Shown in pieces: positions 1 to 9,854 of a stretch of 64,000 nucleotides of DNA. The stretch is from an uncultured Saccharophagus sp. GTDB lineage: Bacteria > Pseudomonadota > Gammaproteobacteria > Pseudomonadales > Cellvibrionaceae. The position numbers were made by a program, and so were the translations under genes. Every line of letters begins with the position of its first letter. Within the stretch, counting starts at the first letter, position 1. The DNA lies in the NCBI GenBank assembly GCA_937920545.1, contig CAKZUG010000002.1:62001-126000 (forward strand). The letters are read 5' to 3'. The notes under the pieces are model-generated. The model was not told where the DNA came from and ran no database searches. It was given only the letters and a program-made list of their open reading frames with translations.

Positions 1-5
1 TTTTT

Positions 6-431
6 ATGATGGTGCCAATGCAAGGTGATAATGAAAAAATAAAGCTGCCTTCCTCTACTCATATTCCCGCGCCCAGTCATACCTTAGTTGACTCTCCGGT
101 AGGCCATAATAAAACGACGCAAAAAGTCATTTTACGTAACCCTAACCCTATTGTTGTTTCGTCTTTTTCACATGAAAATATTCAGTTATCTTTTTTGGTT
201 CATGGCATCGATGTACAAAATGTGCATATCACGGCAAAAACGGATGACGAGATTACAGTAAACGTCCAGCAAGTTGATTACTTACCGATAAATAATGAAA
301 TTATCTATCCTTTTACATTAGAGACATCTGAAGCGGGTAAGTTTTATATTATGTTTCACTCACGTATAGATACGCTTGATGCCCGTGTTCAGTCGGCTCC
401 AGTAGGTGTGCTGGTTCAGGTGATCGAGTAA
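6..431 (+). CDS. Hypothetical protein, possibly a C-terminal fragment of a gene beginning before the window
   Basis: 141-aa ORF next to the left edge; no recognised family; no clear signal peptide. Confidence 0.45.
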   Translation: MMVPMQGDNEKIKLPSSTHIPAPSHTLVDSPVGHNKTTQKVILRNPNPIVVSSFSHENIQLSFLVHGIDVQNVHITAKTDDEITVNVQQVDYLPINNEIIYPFTLETSEAGKFYIMFHSRIDTLDARVQSAPVGVLVQVIE

Positions 432-552
432 CGCATCCGCGCTTCAATCGACTTTTACCCTGTATACCTTAACTCAACACCCCTTCATTTTTAAACAGGT
501 TTTTTACTGTACGTTCCCCCTAAGCGCTGCACTCTTTGCTACAATGCGCCCC

Positions 553-2754
553 ATGGATGTATCTTACTTACTCGATGGCTTAAATGAGCCACAACGCGAC
601 GCTGTCTCCGCTCCCTGCGGCCATACACTGGTACTAGCAGGGGCGGGCAGCGGTAAAACGCGCGTGCTTGTTCACCGTATTGCTTGGCTTACTCAGGTAG
701 AGGCGTTATCGCCTAACCAAATCATGGCGGTGACCTTTACTAACAAAGCAGCCCGCGAAATGCGCTCGCGCCTCGACGATCTTCTGGGCGACCAACTCGG
801 CCCTGGTGGTGTGCGTGGCATGTGGGTGGGGACCTTCCACGGTATCTCACATCGCTTATTAAAAATGCATTGGCAAGAAGCCAAATTAGCGCAAAACTTT
901 CAAATACTCGATAGCGATGATCAGCTACGTGTGGTTAAGCGTGTATATCAAGAGCTTAGCCTCGACGATACCCGTTACCCTTTCAAACAAGCGCAATCGT
1001 TTATCAACAACCAAAAAGACGAAGGCATACGCCCACAGTATATTGACGAAGGCCACGACCCGTACCTTACCACCATGAAGCAAGTGTACATGTCGTATGA
1101 AGAAGCCTGTCAGCGCGGTGGTGTGATTGATTTTGCCGAAATTTTATTGCGCTGCCACGAGTTATGGCTCAACAACCCTGAATTACTCGCACATTATCAC
1201 AAGCGCTTTAAATGCTTATTAGTGGATGAGTTTCAGGATACCAATACCGTGCAATACGCGTGGCTACGTGTGTTGGCTGGATCGCATTCTGCCGTGATGG
1301 CGGTGGGCGACGACGATCAATCTATTTATGGTTGGCGTGGCGCCAAAATCGAAAATATTCAACGTTTCGAAACCGACTTTATAGGCACACAAACGATTCG
1401 TTTAGAGCAAAATTACCGCTCGACCTCGACTATTTTGGATGCGGCAAACGCCGTGATCAAAAATAACTCGCAGCGTTTAGGTAAACAACTCTGGACGGCT
1501 GGCTCGAAAGGCGACCCCATTGATTTATACGCCGCCTTTAACGAGCAAGACGAAGCCCGTTATATTGTTGAGCGGGTGAATCAATGGGTGAAAGACGGCA
1601 ACAGTAAAAACGATATTGCGATTTTGTATCGCTCGAATGCCCAATCGCGTGTATTAGAAGAAGCCTTTATCCGCGAGGCGGTGCCTTATCGTATTTATGG
1701 CGGTCAGCGATTTTACGAGCGCCTAGAAATTAAAAATGCATTGTCCTATGCACGCCTAACGGTGAACCGACAAGATGACGCGGCTTTTGAGCGCGTCGTG
1801 AATACGCCCACACGCGGTATTGGCTCTAAAACCATAGAAAGTATCCGCCTAATGGCGCGTGAGCAAGGGTGCAGTTTGCACGAAGCTGCCGTAGGCGCGC
1901 TCAAAAATGGTGTTTTTACTGCCCGTGCTGGTAATGCCTTGAAAGGTTTTATTGATTTAATTACGCGCCTAGAAAATGCCATTGCGCCGCTTAAATTAGA
2001 TGAGCAGCTCGACGCTATTATTGATGAAAGCGAGCTAAAAGCGTTTCATGCAAAAGAAAAAGGCGAGCGCGGGCAAGCTCGTATAGAGAACTTAAACGAG
2101 CTGGTGGTAGCCGCCCGTGCCTTTGATGCCGAAGACAGCACGATCACACCGCTGGTTGAGTTTTTGGCTGGCGCGTCATTGGATGCCGGTGATCAGCAAG
2201 CCGACGAATACGAAGACGCTGTCCAAATGATGACGCTTCATAGCGCCAAGGGTTTGGAGTTTAAGTTGGTGTTTTTGGCTGGGGTAGAGGAGAATCTCTT
2301 TCCGCATAAAATGTCGCAAGAAGATAGCAGCCGTCTAGAAGAAGAGCGCCGCTTAGCGTATGTGGGTATTACTCGCGCGATGAAAAAGTTAGTACTTACT
2401 TTTGCAGAAAGCCGCAGAATGTATGGCAACGAGACGTTTAACTCTGTATCGCGGTTTATCCGAGAGATTCCGCAAGAGCTGATTAGCGAGGTGCGTATTA
2501 ATAGTACCGTGTCGCGCCCTGCCAGCTTTTCGGCAAAAGCCAATAGTGGTTATGCTAACGATGCCTTCCAAAGTGGCGCCACCGAGACAGAAGGTTTACG
2601 CTTAGGCCAAATGGTCGATCATAAACTGTTTGGTGAAGGCGTGATTTTACAGTTTGAAGGCCAAGGCCCCAGTGCCCGCGTGCAGGTCAATTTTGGTGCC
2701 GAAGGGACAAAATGGTTGGTGGTGCAGTACGCTAAGCTCACGCCATTAGGTTAG
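553..2754 (+). CDS. uvrD: DNA helicase II UvrD
   Basis: MDVSYLLDGLNEPQRDAV, Walker A AGAGSGKT, VDEFQDTN, GDDDQSIYGWRGA, QNYRST, TLHSAKGLEF, YVGITRA; length about 733 aa. ORF track starts at 544; ATG at 553 matches the usual N-terminus. Confidence 0.97.
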   Translation: MDVSYLLDGLNEPQRDAVSAPCGHTLVLAGAGSGKTRVLVHRIAWLTQVEALSPNQIMAVTFTNKAAREMRSRLDDLLGDQLGPGGVRGMWVGTFHGISHRLLKMHWQEAKLAQNFQILDSDDQLRVVKRVYQELSLDDTRYPFKQAQSFINNQKDEGIRPQYIDEGHDPYLTTMKQVYMSYEEACQRGGVIDFAEILLRCHELWLNNPELLAHYHKRFKCLLVDEFQDTNTVQYAWLRVLAGSHSAVMAVGDDDQSIYGWRGAKIENIQRFETDFIGTQTIRLEQNYRSTSTILDAANAVIKNNSQRLGKQLWTAGSKGDPIDLYAAFNEQDEARYIVERVNQWVKDGNSKNDIAILYRSNAQSRVLEEAFIREAVPYRIYGGQRFYERLEIKNALSYARLTVNRQDDAAFERVVNTPTRGIGSKTIESIRLMAREQGCSLHEAAVGALKNGVFTARAGNALKGFIDLITRLENAIAPLKLDEQLDAIIDESELKAFHAKEKGERGQARIENLNELVVAARAFDAEDSTITPLVEFLAGASLDAGDQQADEYEDAVQMMTLHSAKGLEFKLVFLAGVEENLFPHKMSQEDSSRLEEERRLAYVGITRAMKKLVLTFAESRRMYGNETFNSVSRFIREIPQELISEVRINSTVSRPASFSAKANSGYANDAFQSGATETEGLRLGQMVDHKLFGEGVILQFEGQGPSARVQVNFGAEGTKWLVVQYAKLTPLG

Positions 2755-2993
2755 CTGGGATCAACAACTAACAATCAGTCTCCGCTATCAGCCAACAACA
2801 ATGTTATTGCGTGGTCGAGCTATTTTAGTGGCGACTTGGTTATTGGTTAATTGGTGATAATTTTATACCAGTATAAAGCCTGCCCGAATAGCAGGCCATG
2901 CATGACGGCTTGATGACGTAACCGCTTAATTCATCAAGCGATGTTAATGTACATTTCATTTATATTATTCTAGTAAAAACACCATAAACAGTA

Positions 2994-3010
2994 CTTACAG
3001 TGTATGTAAG
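2994..3010. promoter_or_regulatory. Inverted repeat CTTACA-GTGTA-TGTAAG upstream of the TRAP binding-protein gene (candidate operator)
   Basis: Perfect 6-bp arms about 25 bp before the ATG at 3035. Confidence 0.3.
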
Positions 3011-3034
3011 CACTTACTGACAAAGATAATTATC

Positions 3035-4192
3035 ATGTATTCTCACTCTCACAATCAGCCTAGATATCGTCCTACATGGCTACCTATAGCGTTAATCCTT
3101 AGCCTTGCCCTTAGTTTATTGTTATTTACTGTCTTGGTGTTTAAACAGGGTAAATCCGCCCCGCCTGTATCAGAGCAGCAGGTTAACACCACAAGTCAAC
3201 AACTGTACAAGTGGAAGCTCGTCACGTCATGGCCTAAAAACTTTCCGGGATTGGGTACCGCGCCCGAGACATTTGCGCGCCTTGTGAAAGAGATGAGTAA
3301 CGGTCGCTTAGATATTACTGTTTATGGCGCGAATGAGCGCGTCCCTGCGCTAGGTGTGTTTGGTGCTGTATCGTCGGGCAGTGTCGAGATGGGCCACAGT
3401 GGTGCCTACTATTGGCGCGGTAAGATTCCCGCTGCCGTGTTTTTTTCAACGGTGCCCTTTGGTATGAATGCCCAAGAACAAAACGGTTGGTTGCATTATG
3501 GCGGCGGCCTTGAATTATGGCGTGAGCTTTATGCGCCGTTTGATTTAATCCCGTTTGCGGCAGGTAACTCGGGTGTGCAAATGGGCGGTTGGTTTAATAA
3601 AGAAATCAACAACGTAGAAGATTTAAACGGGTTAAAAATGCGTATCCCTGGTTTAGGTGGCGAGGTACTAACGCGTGCTGGCGGCGCAGCAGTCACCATT
3701 GCGGGTGGCGAGCTGTACACTGCGTTGCAGTCCGGTGTCATAGACGCAACCGAATGGGTGGGGCCATACAATGATTTAGCTTTTGGTTTTCATCAGATTG
3801 CACAATATTACTATTACCCCGGTTGGCATGAGCCGGGTACAACGTTAGAGCTTACGGTTAATAAGCAGGCTTATGAATCACTGCCACTTGATTTACAAAA
3901 AATAATAGAAGTGGCTGCCCGAGCGATTAATCAAGATATGCTAGATGAATATACATCGCGAAACAATGGCGCCTTGGCAGAGCTGGTTGAGCAGCATGAT
4001 GTAGACCTGCGCGCCTACCCAAAAGAGGTGCTGTCGCATTTAGAGCTTATTGCGCACGATATGTATCAAGATTTATCTACACAAGACGCGAGTTTTGCTA
4101 AGGTTTATAGATCATATAGCGCATATCTAGATGCTGCGCGTAAATACCATGACATCAGCGAGGCAGCGTATTATCGCCAGCGTAAAGAGTAG
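3035..4192 (+). CDS. TRAP transporter substrate-binding protein, DctP/TakP-like
   Basis: N-terminal membrane signal; WKLVTSWPKNFPGLGTAPETFA, NGLKMRIPGLGGEV, GGELYTALQSGVIDATEWVGPYND typical of keto-acid-type TRAP binding proteins. Confidence 0.85.
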   Translation: MYSHSHNQPRYRPTWLPIALILSLALSLLLFTVLVFKQGKSAPPVSEQQVNTTSQQLYKWKLVTSWPKNFPGLGTAPETFARLVKEMSNGRLDITVYGANERVPALGVFGAVSSGSVEMGHSGAYYWRGKIPAAVFFSTVPFGMNAQEQNGWLHYGGGLELWRELYAPFDLIPFAAGNSGVQMGGWFNKEINNVEDLNGLKMRIPGLGGEVLTRAGGAAVTIAGGELYTALQSGVIDATEWVGPYNDLAFGFHQIAQYYYYPGWHEPGTTLELTVNKQAYESLPLDLQKIIEVAARAINQDMLDEYTSRNNGALAELVEQHDVDLRAYPKEVLSHLELIAHDMYQDLSTQDASFAKVYRSYSAYLDAARKYHDISEAAYYRQRKE

Positions 4193-4222
4193 AGCTTGTG
4201 CACGTATTCGATCTTTTGAAAC

Positions 4223-4807
4223 ATGATATTGAACTCAATATACAGGATGTATATGAATTTATATTTTAGGTTAATACGTTTGCTTATCGCATACGTTTTT
4301 TCAGGTAAACAAAACAGCCAAATAACAGACAAGTTAACGCTTACTTCGCGTGTATGGCTTAACGATATTGATTTTAATGGCCATATGAATAATGGCCGCT
4401 ATCTTACCATTATGGATTTAGGACGATTGCAGTTAGTGACTCAGTTGGGTTTAGTAAAGCGTATTTTTAAGCAGCATTTACACCCTGTTGCAGCGGGCGT
4501 GAGTATTGTGTATTTAAAATCACTCAAACCTTTTGAGCGCTTTACGCTAACAACTCAGGTGATTTATTGGGATGCTGATTGGTTTTATGTGAAGCAAGAT
4601 TTCTATACTAGTCAAAATGCATTAAGTTCAAGCGCATTAGTCAGGGTCGCGTTTGTACAAGCGTCAAAGCGCATAGACCCCTTTAGCTTTTTGAAAAGCG
4701 GGTCAGGCCAGTTGCTTAATACACCGCAGCCAAAATTACCCGATTATTTGCATGCTTTTTTAGCGGGCGAGAAAATATGGATTGATTACATCAAAAGACA
4801 ATCTTAA
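4223..4807 (+). CDS. Hotdog-fold acyl-CoA thioesterase family protein
   Basis: RVWLNDIDFNGHMNNGRYLTIMDLGR motif of 4HBT/THEM6-like thioesterases; start codon uncertain. Confidence 0.75.
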   Translation: MILNSIYRMYMNLYFRLIRLLIAYVFSGKQNSQITDKLTLTSRVWLNDIDFNGHMNNGRYLTIMDLGRLQLVTQLGLVKRIFKQHLHPVAAGVSIVYLKSLKPFERFTLTTQVIYWDADWFYVKQDFYTSQNALSSSALVRVAFVQASKRIDPFSFLKSGSGQLLNTPQPKLPDYLHAFLAGEKIWIDYIKRQS

Positions 4808-4820
4808 ATTACGCAGGCTT

Positions 4821-5210
4821 TTATTTTATTGGACGTGTGCGGCCATTATCGTCAATAGAAACATACACAAATTCGCCTTCGGTTACTTTTTGCTGCTCGG
4901 TAAATTTGTAATGTTTTACCCATACTTCTATTAGGGTTTTAATAGACGAGCGGCCTGTTTCGAGAATCTCACAATAGCAGCTTACGGTTGCACCAACAGG
5001 TACAGGGCGTAAAAAAACCATGCTGCCAACGGCAACCGTGGTGACTCGCCCGCATGCGATTTCACGTGCAGCAATAGCGCCTGCCAAATCCATTTGTGTC
5101 ATAAGCCAACCACCAAATACATCACCATTTGAGTTGGTATCACGCGGCATGGCTAATGTTTGTAAAACGAGTTCGCCATTTGGCGTGGGCTCTTCTTCAA
5201 TACTGGGCAT
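4821..5210 (-). CDS. yciA: Acyl-CoA thioesterase YciA-like
   Basis: LQTLAMPRDTNSNGDVFGGWLMTQMDLAGAIAA; 129 aa. Confidence 0.88.
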   Translation of the reverse strand: MPSIEEEPTPNGELVLQTLAMPRDTNSNGDVFGGWLMTQMDLAGAIAAREIACGRVTTVAVGSMVFLRPVPVGATVSCYCEILETGRSSIKTLIEVWVKHYKFTEQQKVTEGEFVYVSIDDNGRTRPIK

Positions 5211-5312
5211 TGCACTTACTCCAACTATTCTAGTGTGTCTCTGTTTTAGAGCGTCTCTTATTTAGAGGATCTCTTGTTAGGTGTAACTGATCTTTACATA
5301 AACATAGCGTAT

Positions 5313-6689
5313 TTAAAAGCGTGATGGTAACCATGTCACTGCCGACGGCCAAATAGCCAAGCCAGCCATCAATAATACCTGTAATACAATAAACACGCTT
5401 ACGCCTTTGTAAATAGCACTTGTCGGGACTTCTGGCGGTGCGACGCGGCGTAAATAAAACAACGCGAATCCAAATGGCGGTGTTAAAAAAGAGGTTTGTA
5501 GGTTGAGGGCAATCATTATGCCTAACCAAATGGGGTCGACACCTAATAGCAGTAAAGCGGGTGCCACAATAGGTACGACAACAAATGTAATTTCGATAAA
5601 ATCTAAAATAAAGCCCAGTAAAAAAATAGCGACCATTACCACTAAAATGGCCATTGACGTACCACCGGGGAGCGTCTCAAAAAAACCAATAATGAGTGTA
5701 TCGCCACCCAGTAATTTAAATACCAATGAAAACAAAGCCGAGCCAAGCAATATCGCAAAGATCATACTGGTAATACCAGCTGTATTTTTGCAAGTCTCAA
5801 ACAGCATAGTGAAAGATATTTTCTGTTTTATGGCTGCTAATATAAGTGCAGCAAAAGCACCCACAGCGGATGCCTCTGTTGGCGTGGCAATACCGGCAAT
5901 AATTGAGCCCAATACCATGACCATTAATAGCAGTGGCGGTGCAATGCTAAAAATCAGTGAGAATGTGGTGGGCGTGTGCTGAGTATGTTCGTTGGTTTTA
6001 TTATAGCGTGGCGCAAGCTCAGGTTTAAATATACCAATGGCCAGTAAATACAGGCAATACATTATGACCAAAATGAGGCCAGGAATAATTGCCCCCACAA
6101 ATAAATCGCCCACCGATACTGGCGCAGCATTAAAAATACCCAGTTTAAGTTGCGATTGCTGGTACGCGCTTGAAAGCACATCACCAAGCAGTACCAGGGC
6201 TATTGAGGGTGGAATGATTTGACCAAGTGTACCCGTGGCACAAATGGTGCCGCACGCCAGTGCAGGTTGGTATTTTTGTTTAAGCATGGCAGGAAGCGAC
6301 ATCAGCCCCATCGTTACGACCGTCGCCCCCACAATACCCGTGCTAGCCGCCATAAGCGCACCCACTAATACAACAGAAATCCCCATGCCAGCAGGTAAGC
6401 GAGCGCACACATACGATAAATTCGATAAAAGGTTTTCAGCAATTTTTGTGCGCTCTAGTGTTACGCCCATAAAAATAAACAGTGGAATCGCAATGAGTGC
6501 GGTATTGGTCATAATGCCGTATACGTTTTCAACATACGATAAAAGGTTACCCAGCTGAAATAACCCTAATAAAATACCGACGCCAGCAAATAACAATGAA
6601 ACCCCGGCCAGTGTAAACGCGACAGGGTAGCCCAACATAAGGCACGCACAAATACACACAAACATAAAAATAGGAAGAAGCTCAAGCAT
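5313..6689 (-). CDS. TRAP transporter large permease (DctM family)
   Basis: Multi-TM; GQIIPPSIALVLLGDVL, TPTEASAVGA, LQTSFLTPPFGFALFYLR. Confidence 0.92.
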   Translation of the reverse strand: MLELLPIFMFVCICACLMLGYPVAFTLAGVSLLFAGVGILLGLFQLGNLLSYVENVYGIMTNTALIAIPLFIFMGVTLERTKIAENLLSNLSYVCARLPAGMGISVVLVGALMAASTGIVGATVVTMGLMSLPAMLKQKYQPALACGTICATGTLGQIIPPSIALVLLGDVLSSAYQQSQLKLGIFNAAPVSVGDLFVGAIIPGLILVIMYCLYLLAIGIFKPELAPRYNKTNEHTQHTPTTFSLIFSIAPPLLLMVMVLGSIIAGIATPTEASAVGAFAALILAAIKQKISFTMLFETCKNTAGITSMIFAILLGSALFSLVFKLLGGDTLIIGFFETLPGGTSMAILVVMVAIFLLGFILDFIEITFVVVPIVAPALLLLGVDPIWLGIMIALNLQTSFLTPPFGFALFYLRRVAPPEVPTSAIYKGVSVFIVLQVLLMAGLAIWPSAVTWLPSRF

Positions 6690-6690
6690 G

Positions 6691-7233
6691 TTAGCGTGTC
6701 TCGTTGCTAGGAAGGTAGTAGATAATCAGTGTACTTTTGATGCACTCACTTAAAGCTTGTAGCGCTAACAGAACACCCGTCACCGGAATAAGCGTTTTAA
6801 GTAAATACACAAACGGTAAGCCGCCTGTGTCATTAGAGGTTTCTAATATCTGCCAGCTACGTGCGGCAAACTGCCAACTAATAAACGTTAAAAATAGAGC
6901 GAAGGGTAATAATAGAAGCAAGGCGCCAAGTGCATCAACCCATGCTTTTGTGAGTGGGCTAAAGCGCTGGTAAAAAATATCAACACGCACATGCTGCCCT
7001 TCAATAATCCCTGCACCAAAACACAGCATAAATAACGCCGCGTGTGCATAGGTAATGGCTTCTTGTAACGCTAGCGAGTTGGCTCCCAGTAATAATCGAA
7101 TAAGCACAACCGCTACCGTGAGAGCAATCAGTAATAAGCAAAGCAGTGCGCTAGCTCGGCCGAGTAAGGTATTAAAGGCATCGATTTTTAAGGTTATTAT
7201 TTTTGATGTAGTTGAGAGAAGCATAATGATCAC
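6691..7233 (-). CDS. TRAP transporter small permease (DctQ family)
   Basis: 4-TM, adjacent to DctM; FGAGIIEGQHVRVDIFYQR. Confidence 0.88.
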   Translation of the reverse strand: MIIMLLSTTSKIITLKIDAFNTLLGRASALLCLLLIALTVAVVLIRLLLGANSLALQEAITYAHAALFMLCFGAGIIEGQHVRVDIFYQRFSPLTKAWVDALGALLLLLPFALFLTFISWQFAARSWQILETSNDTGGLPFVYLLKTLIPVTGVLLALQALSECIKSTLIIYYLPSNETR

Positions 7234-7335
7234 GCATTAGGTAAAGCGTGATAGTAGCAAAAGCAGGGTGGATCTTAAATCGGTAATTGAGTGCAGTAAA
7301 GGCGATGACGGTGGGAACCGCTGCAAAGCAGTGTT

Positions 7336-7608
7336 TTAAGTAAACTCTTTACTATCAATATAGCGCAGCCCAATACCATCAAGTTCTACCCGTACAATTT
7401 CCATATCGACAATGGGGGCGTCAGGAATATCCATCACTTGCCCAATAATCACCTCGCCAATAGGTGGCATAGCTTCAGGTTCAATGAGTAAAAATAACCC
7501 GCCATCGGATATATCTTTGGTTTTAATGTGTTTTTCACCAATAGAGCTGTGCTTAATTAAAATATTAATTGTGGCCGGAATACGGCTATGTTTACGCCTG
7601 TTGGTCAT
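7336..7608 (-). CDS. PilZ domain protein
   Basis: NRRKHSRIPATINI ... TKDISDGGLFLLIE; 90 aa. Confidence 0.85.
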   Translation of the reverse strand: MTNRRKHSRIPATINILIKHSSIGEKHIKTKDISDGGLFLLIEPEAMPPIGEVIIGQVMDIPDAPIVDMEIVRVELDGIGLRYIDSKEFT

Positions 7609-7695
7609 AATAATTACCTAATTTTTATATTATTTTAGGCGACATAAGGAATTTATCAAATATATCTACTGTTAGTCTTTTTTTGAAGCAATCAA

Positions 7696-8563
7696 GTGCG
7701 GGTTCACATTCACTGTTATTATATCGCTGAATTTTTCATCTGTTTTTTTAATCACCTCAAAGCTCTTCAAAGGCAAAATTACAACTATCTTAAAGGATTA
7801 AATTTAGGGCTATTTACTTTCATCACAGCGTCATTAATTGGTTGTGGCGGTGGCGGCTCATCATCAGAACCCGTGAGTTCTGCTCCCTCTTTACCCCCGC
7901 TATCGGTTGAAGCGCCTTGAGAACCGAGGTTTAGCTGGTAGTGTTACCTCAGGGTTTTTTGCTGTATCTCACTTTTATCAACAAAGTATCGTTAATTCTG
8001 ATGCATCAGCAATGTTATTTAACGATTGTGCTGACACTTTAAATGGCATAAGGCAGTCAAACCAATCTCAAACAGAGTGCCCTGACACTAAAACAGTGGA
8101 AGTATTTCAAACGGGTAATAAAATTGCCTATGAGTATTTTTGTCGAGATAATAAACGCGCGCGAACAGTGTTAATCGAACGCGTATCAGATATTCCTAAT
8201 GTGGGTTTTGGTCAAGGCGAATTAGCAATTGAAGGCAGCCCCTCTTTTCAATCAAGCGAAGCTTGTGCTTTCACTAATATTTTGGCTAATGCTAAAGCTG
8301 TAGGCGACAATAACGATGAAGCGCAACTTGGTTTTATTCAATTGGTTTTGCCGACAAATGATTTTATGGCTATTTTAAATTTAAGTGCAGCGACTACAGG
8401 TTCGGTTCCAGACTCGGTTAATATTGGTGATGCTGCTGTGGACGCAGAGTTTTTCGCGATTGGTTTTGACGGGGCTGATGCGACTAGCGGTAATATATCG
8501 ATAACTGCATTGAGTGCGCGGCGATTAGAGTTGCCTTTTTATTGCCAGCGTTATTTATTTTAA
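7696..8563 (+). pseudogene. Possible frameshifted lipoprotein gene of unknown function
   Basis: ORF 7696-7920 carries lipobox-like LGLFTFITASLIGC-GGGGSSS but no good start; ORF 7907-8563 (TTG start) overlaps it in another frame and lacks its own signal peptide. Confidence 0.45.
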
Positions 8564-8629
8564 AGGCCTTGGTACTTAAATAGAGGCACCGTAAATTTAA
8601 ACCTCTTGTTTTAGTGTAATGTATACTGC

Positions 8630-8647
8630 ATGTCATAAAACTGTCAC
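8630..8647 (+). promoter_or_regulatory. PhoB box upstream of pstS
   Basis: ATGTCATAAAACTGTCAC, near-consensus to CTGTCATAAAACTGTCAT, 60 bp before pstS ATG. Confidence 0.92.
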
Positions 8648-8706
8648 ATAACACCCCTACACTCTCCAACATTACTTAAGATCACCTTTCACTAACGGAG
8701 TGAATT

Positions 8707-9750
8707 ATGAAACATCTATTAATGAGCACATTGGTTGCAGCATCGGCATTTGCCTCTACACAGGTTATGGCCTCTCGCGATTCAATCAGTGTTGTTGGTT
8801 CATCTACAGTTTTTCCTTTTTCTAAAGTGGTTGCCGAGCGCTTTGGTAAAAAAACAAAATTCAGTGCGCCTACTGTTGAAGCAACAGGTACTGGCGGTGG
8901 TTTTAAAGCATTTTGTGGCGGTGTGGGTGTGAATTTCCCCGATATTTCAAATGCGTCACGTCGCGTTAAGCAATCTGAAATTGATTTATGTAAAGAAAAC
9001 GGCGTAAGCGAAATTATTGAAGTACTTATTGGCTACGACGGTATTGTACTTGCCAATGCTGTTGGCGCAGACCCTGTTACTTTCTCACGTAAGGCCATTT
9101 ACCTTGCCTTAGCGAAAGAAGTGCCTAGCCCAGACGGTAAGCCAGTATTAGTGCCTAACCCTTATAAAAAGTGGTCAGATATTGATAAAAGCTTACCCGA
9201 TGCCAAAATCGAAGTATTGGGCCCACCGCCAACATCGGGTACGCGTGATGCGTTTGTTGAGCTAGCAATGGAAGGTGGCTGTAAGAAATTTGATTTTATG
9301 GCGGCCATGCGCAAAACAGACAAGAAAAAATTCAAAGCGTTATGTCACGTTATTCGTGAAGATGGTCATTTTATTGAGTCAGGTGAGAACGATAACCTGA
9401 TCGTGCAAAAGTTGAATAAAAACCCAAATGCCTTTGGTATTTTCGGTTTTAGCTTTCTTGATCAAAACGCCGACAAAGTACAGGCATCATTGGTTGATGG
9501 TAACGAGCCAACGTTCGAATCTATAGCCGACGGCAGCTACCCAGTATCTCGTCCATTGTACTTTTATGTTAAAAAAGCGCATGTTAACGTGATTCAGGGT
9601 ATGAAAGAATTCTTAGCTGAATTCACCTCAGAAGCATCATGGGGCGAAGAAGGCTACCTAACCGATAAAGGCATGATTCCACTTAGCGACAAAGAGCGTA
9701 CTGCAATTGGTACACGTGTTAAAAATTTAGATGCATTAAAAAGCCTTTAA
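8707..9750 (+). CDS. pstS: Phosphate ABC transporter substrate-binding protein PstS
   Basis: Signal peptide; SISVVGSSTVFPFSKVVAE, GTGGGFKAFC, PPTSGTRDAFVELAME; first gene of pst operon. Confidence 0.95.
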   Translation: MKHLLMSTLVAASAFASTQVMASRDSISVVGSSTVFPFSKVVAERFGKKTKFSAPTVEATGTGGGFKAFCGGVGVNFPDISNASRRVKQSEIDLCKENGVSEIIEVLIGYDGIVLANAVGADPVTFSRKAIYLALAKEVPSPDGKPVLVPNPYKKWSDIDKSLPDAKIEVLGPPPTSGTRDAFVELAMEGGCKKFDFMAAMRKTDKKKFKALCHVIREDGHFIESGENDNLIVQKLNKNPNAFGIFGFSFLDQNADKVQASLVDGNEPTFESIADGSYPVSRPLYFYVKKAHVNVIQGMKEFLAEFTSEASWGEEGYLTDKGMIPLSDKERTAIGTRVKNLDALKSL

Positions 9751-9799
9751 AAGTGTATTTGACGCCACGCTAAGGTAAAATAGCGGCGTTTCAAGGTTG

Positions 9800-9830
9800 G
9801 CCCTAGTGTAAACATACACTGGGGCTTTTT
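9800..9830 (+). terminator. Intercistronic hairpin between pstS and pstC
   Basis: GCCCTAGTGTA-AACA-TACACTGGGGC followed by TTTTT. Confidence 0.7.
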
Positions 9831-9854
9831 CGTATTTATTCTATTGGGATTGCT

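Noticed and set aside
693-2571. Several antisense ORFs inside uvrD
   Set aside because: They overlap a clear helicase gene and have no recognisable domains; typical shadow ORFs
5503-6558. Plus-strand ORFs opposite the DctM gene
   Set aside because: Antisense of a well-supported TRAP permease; composition reflects the reverse complement of hydrophobic codons
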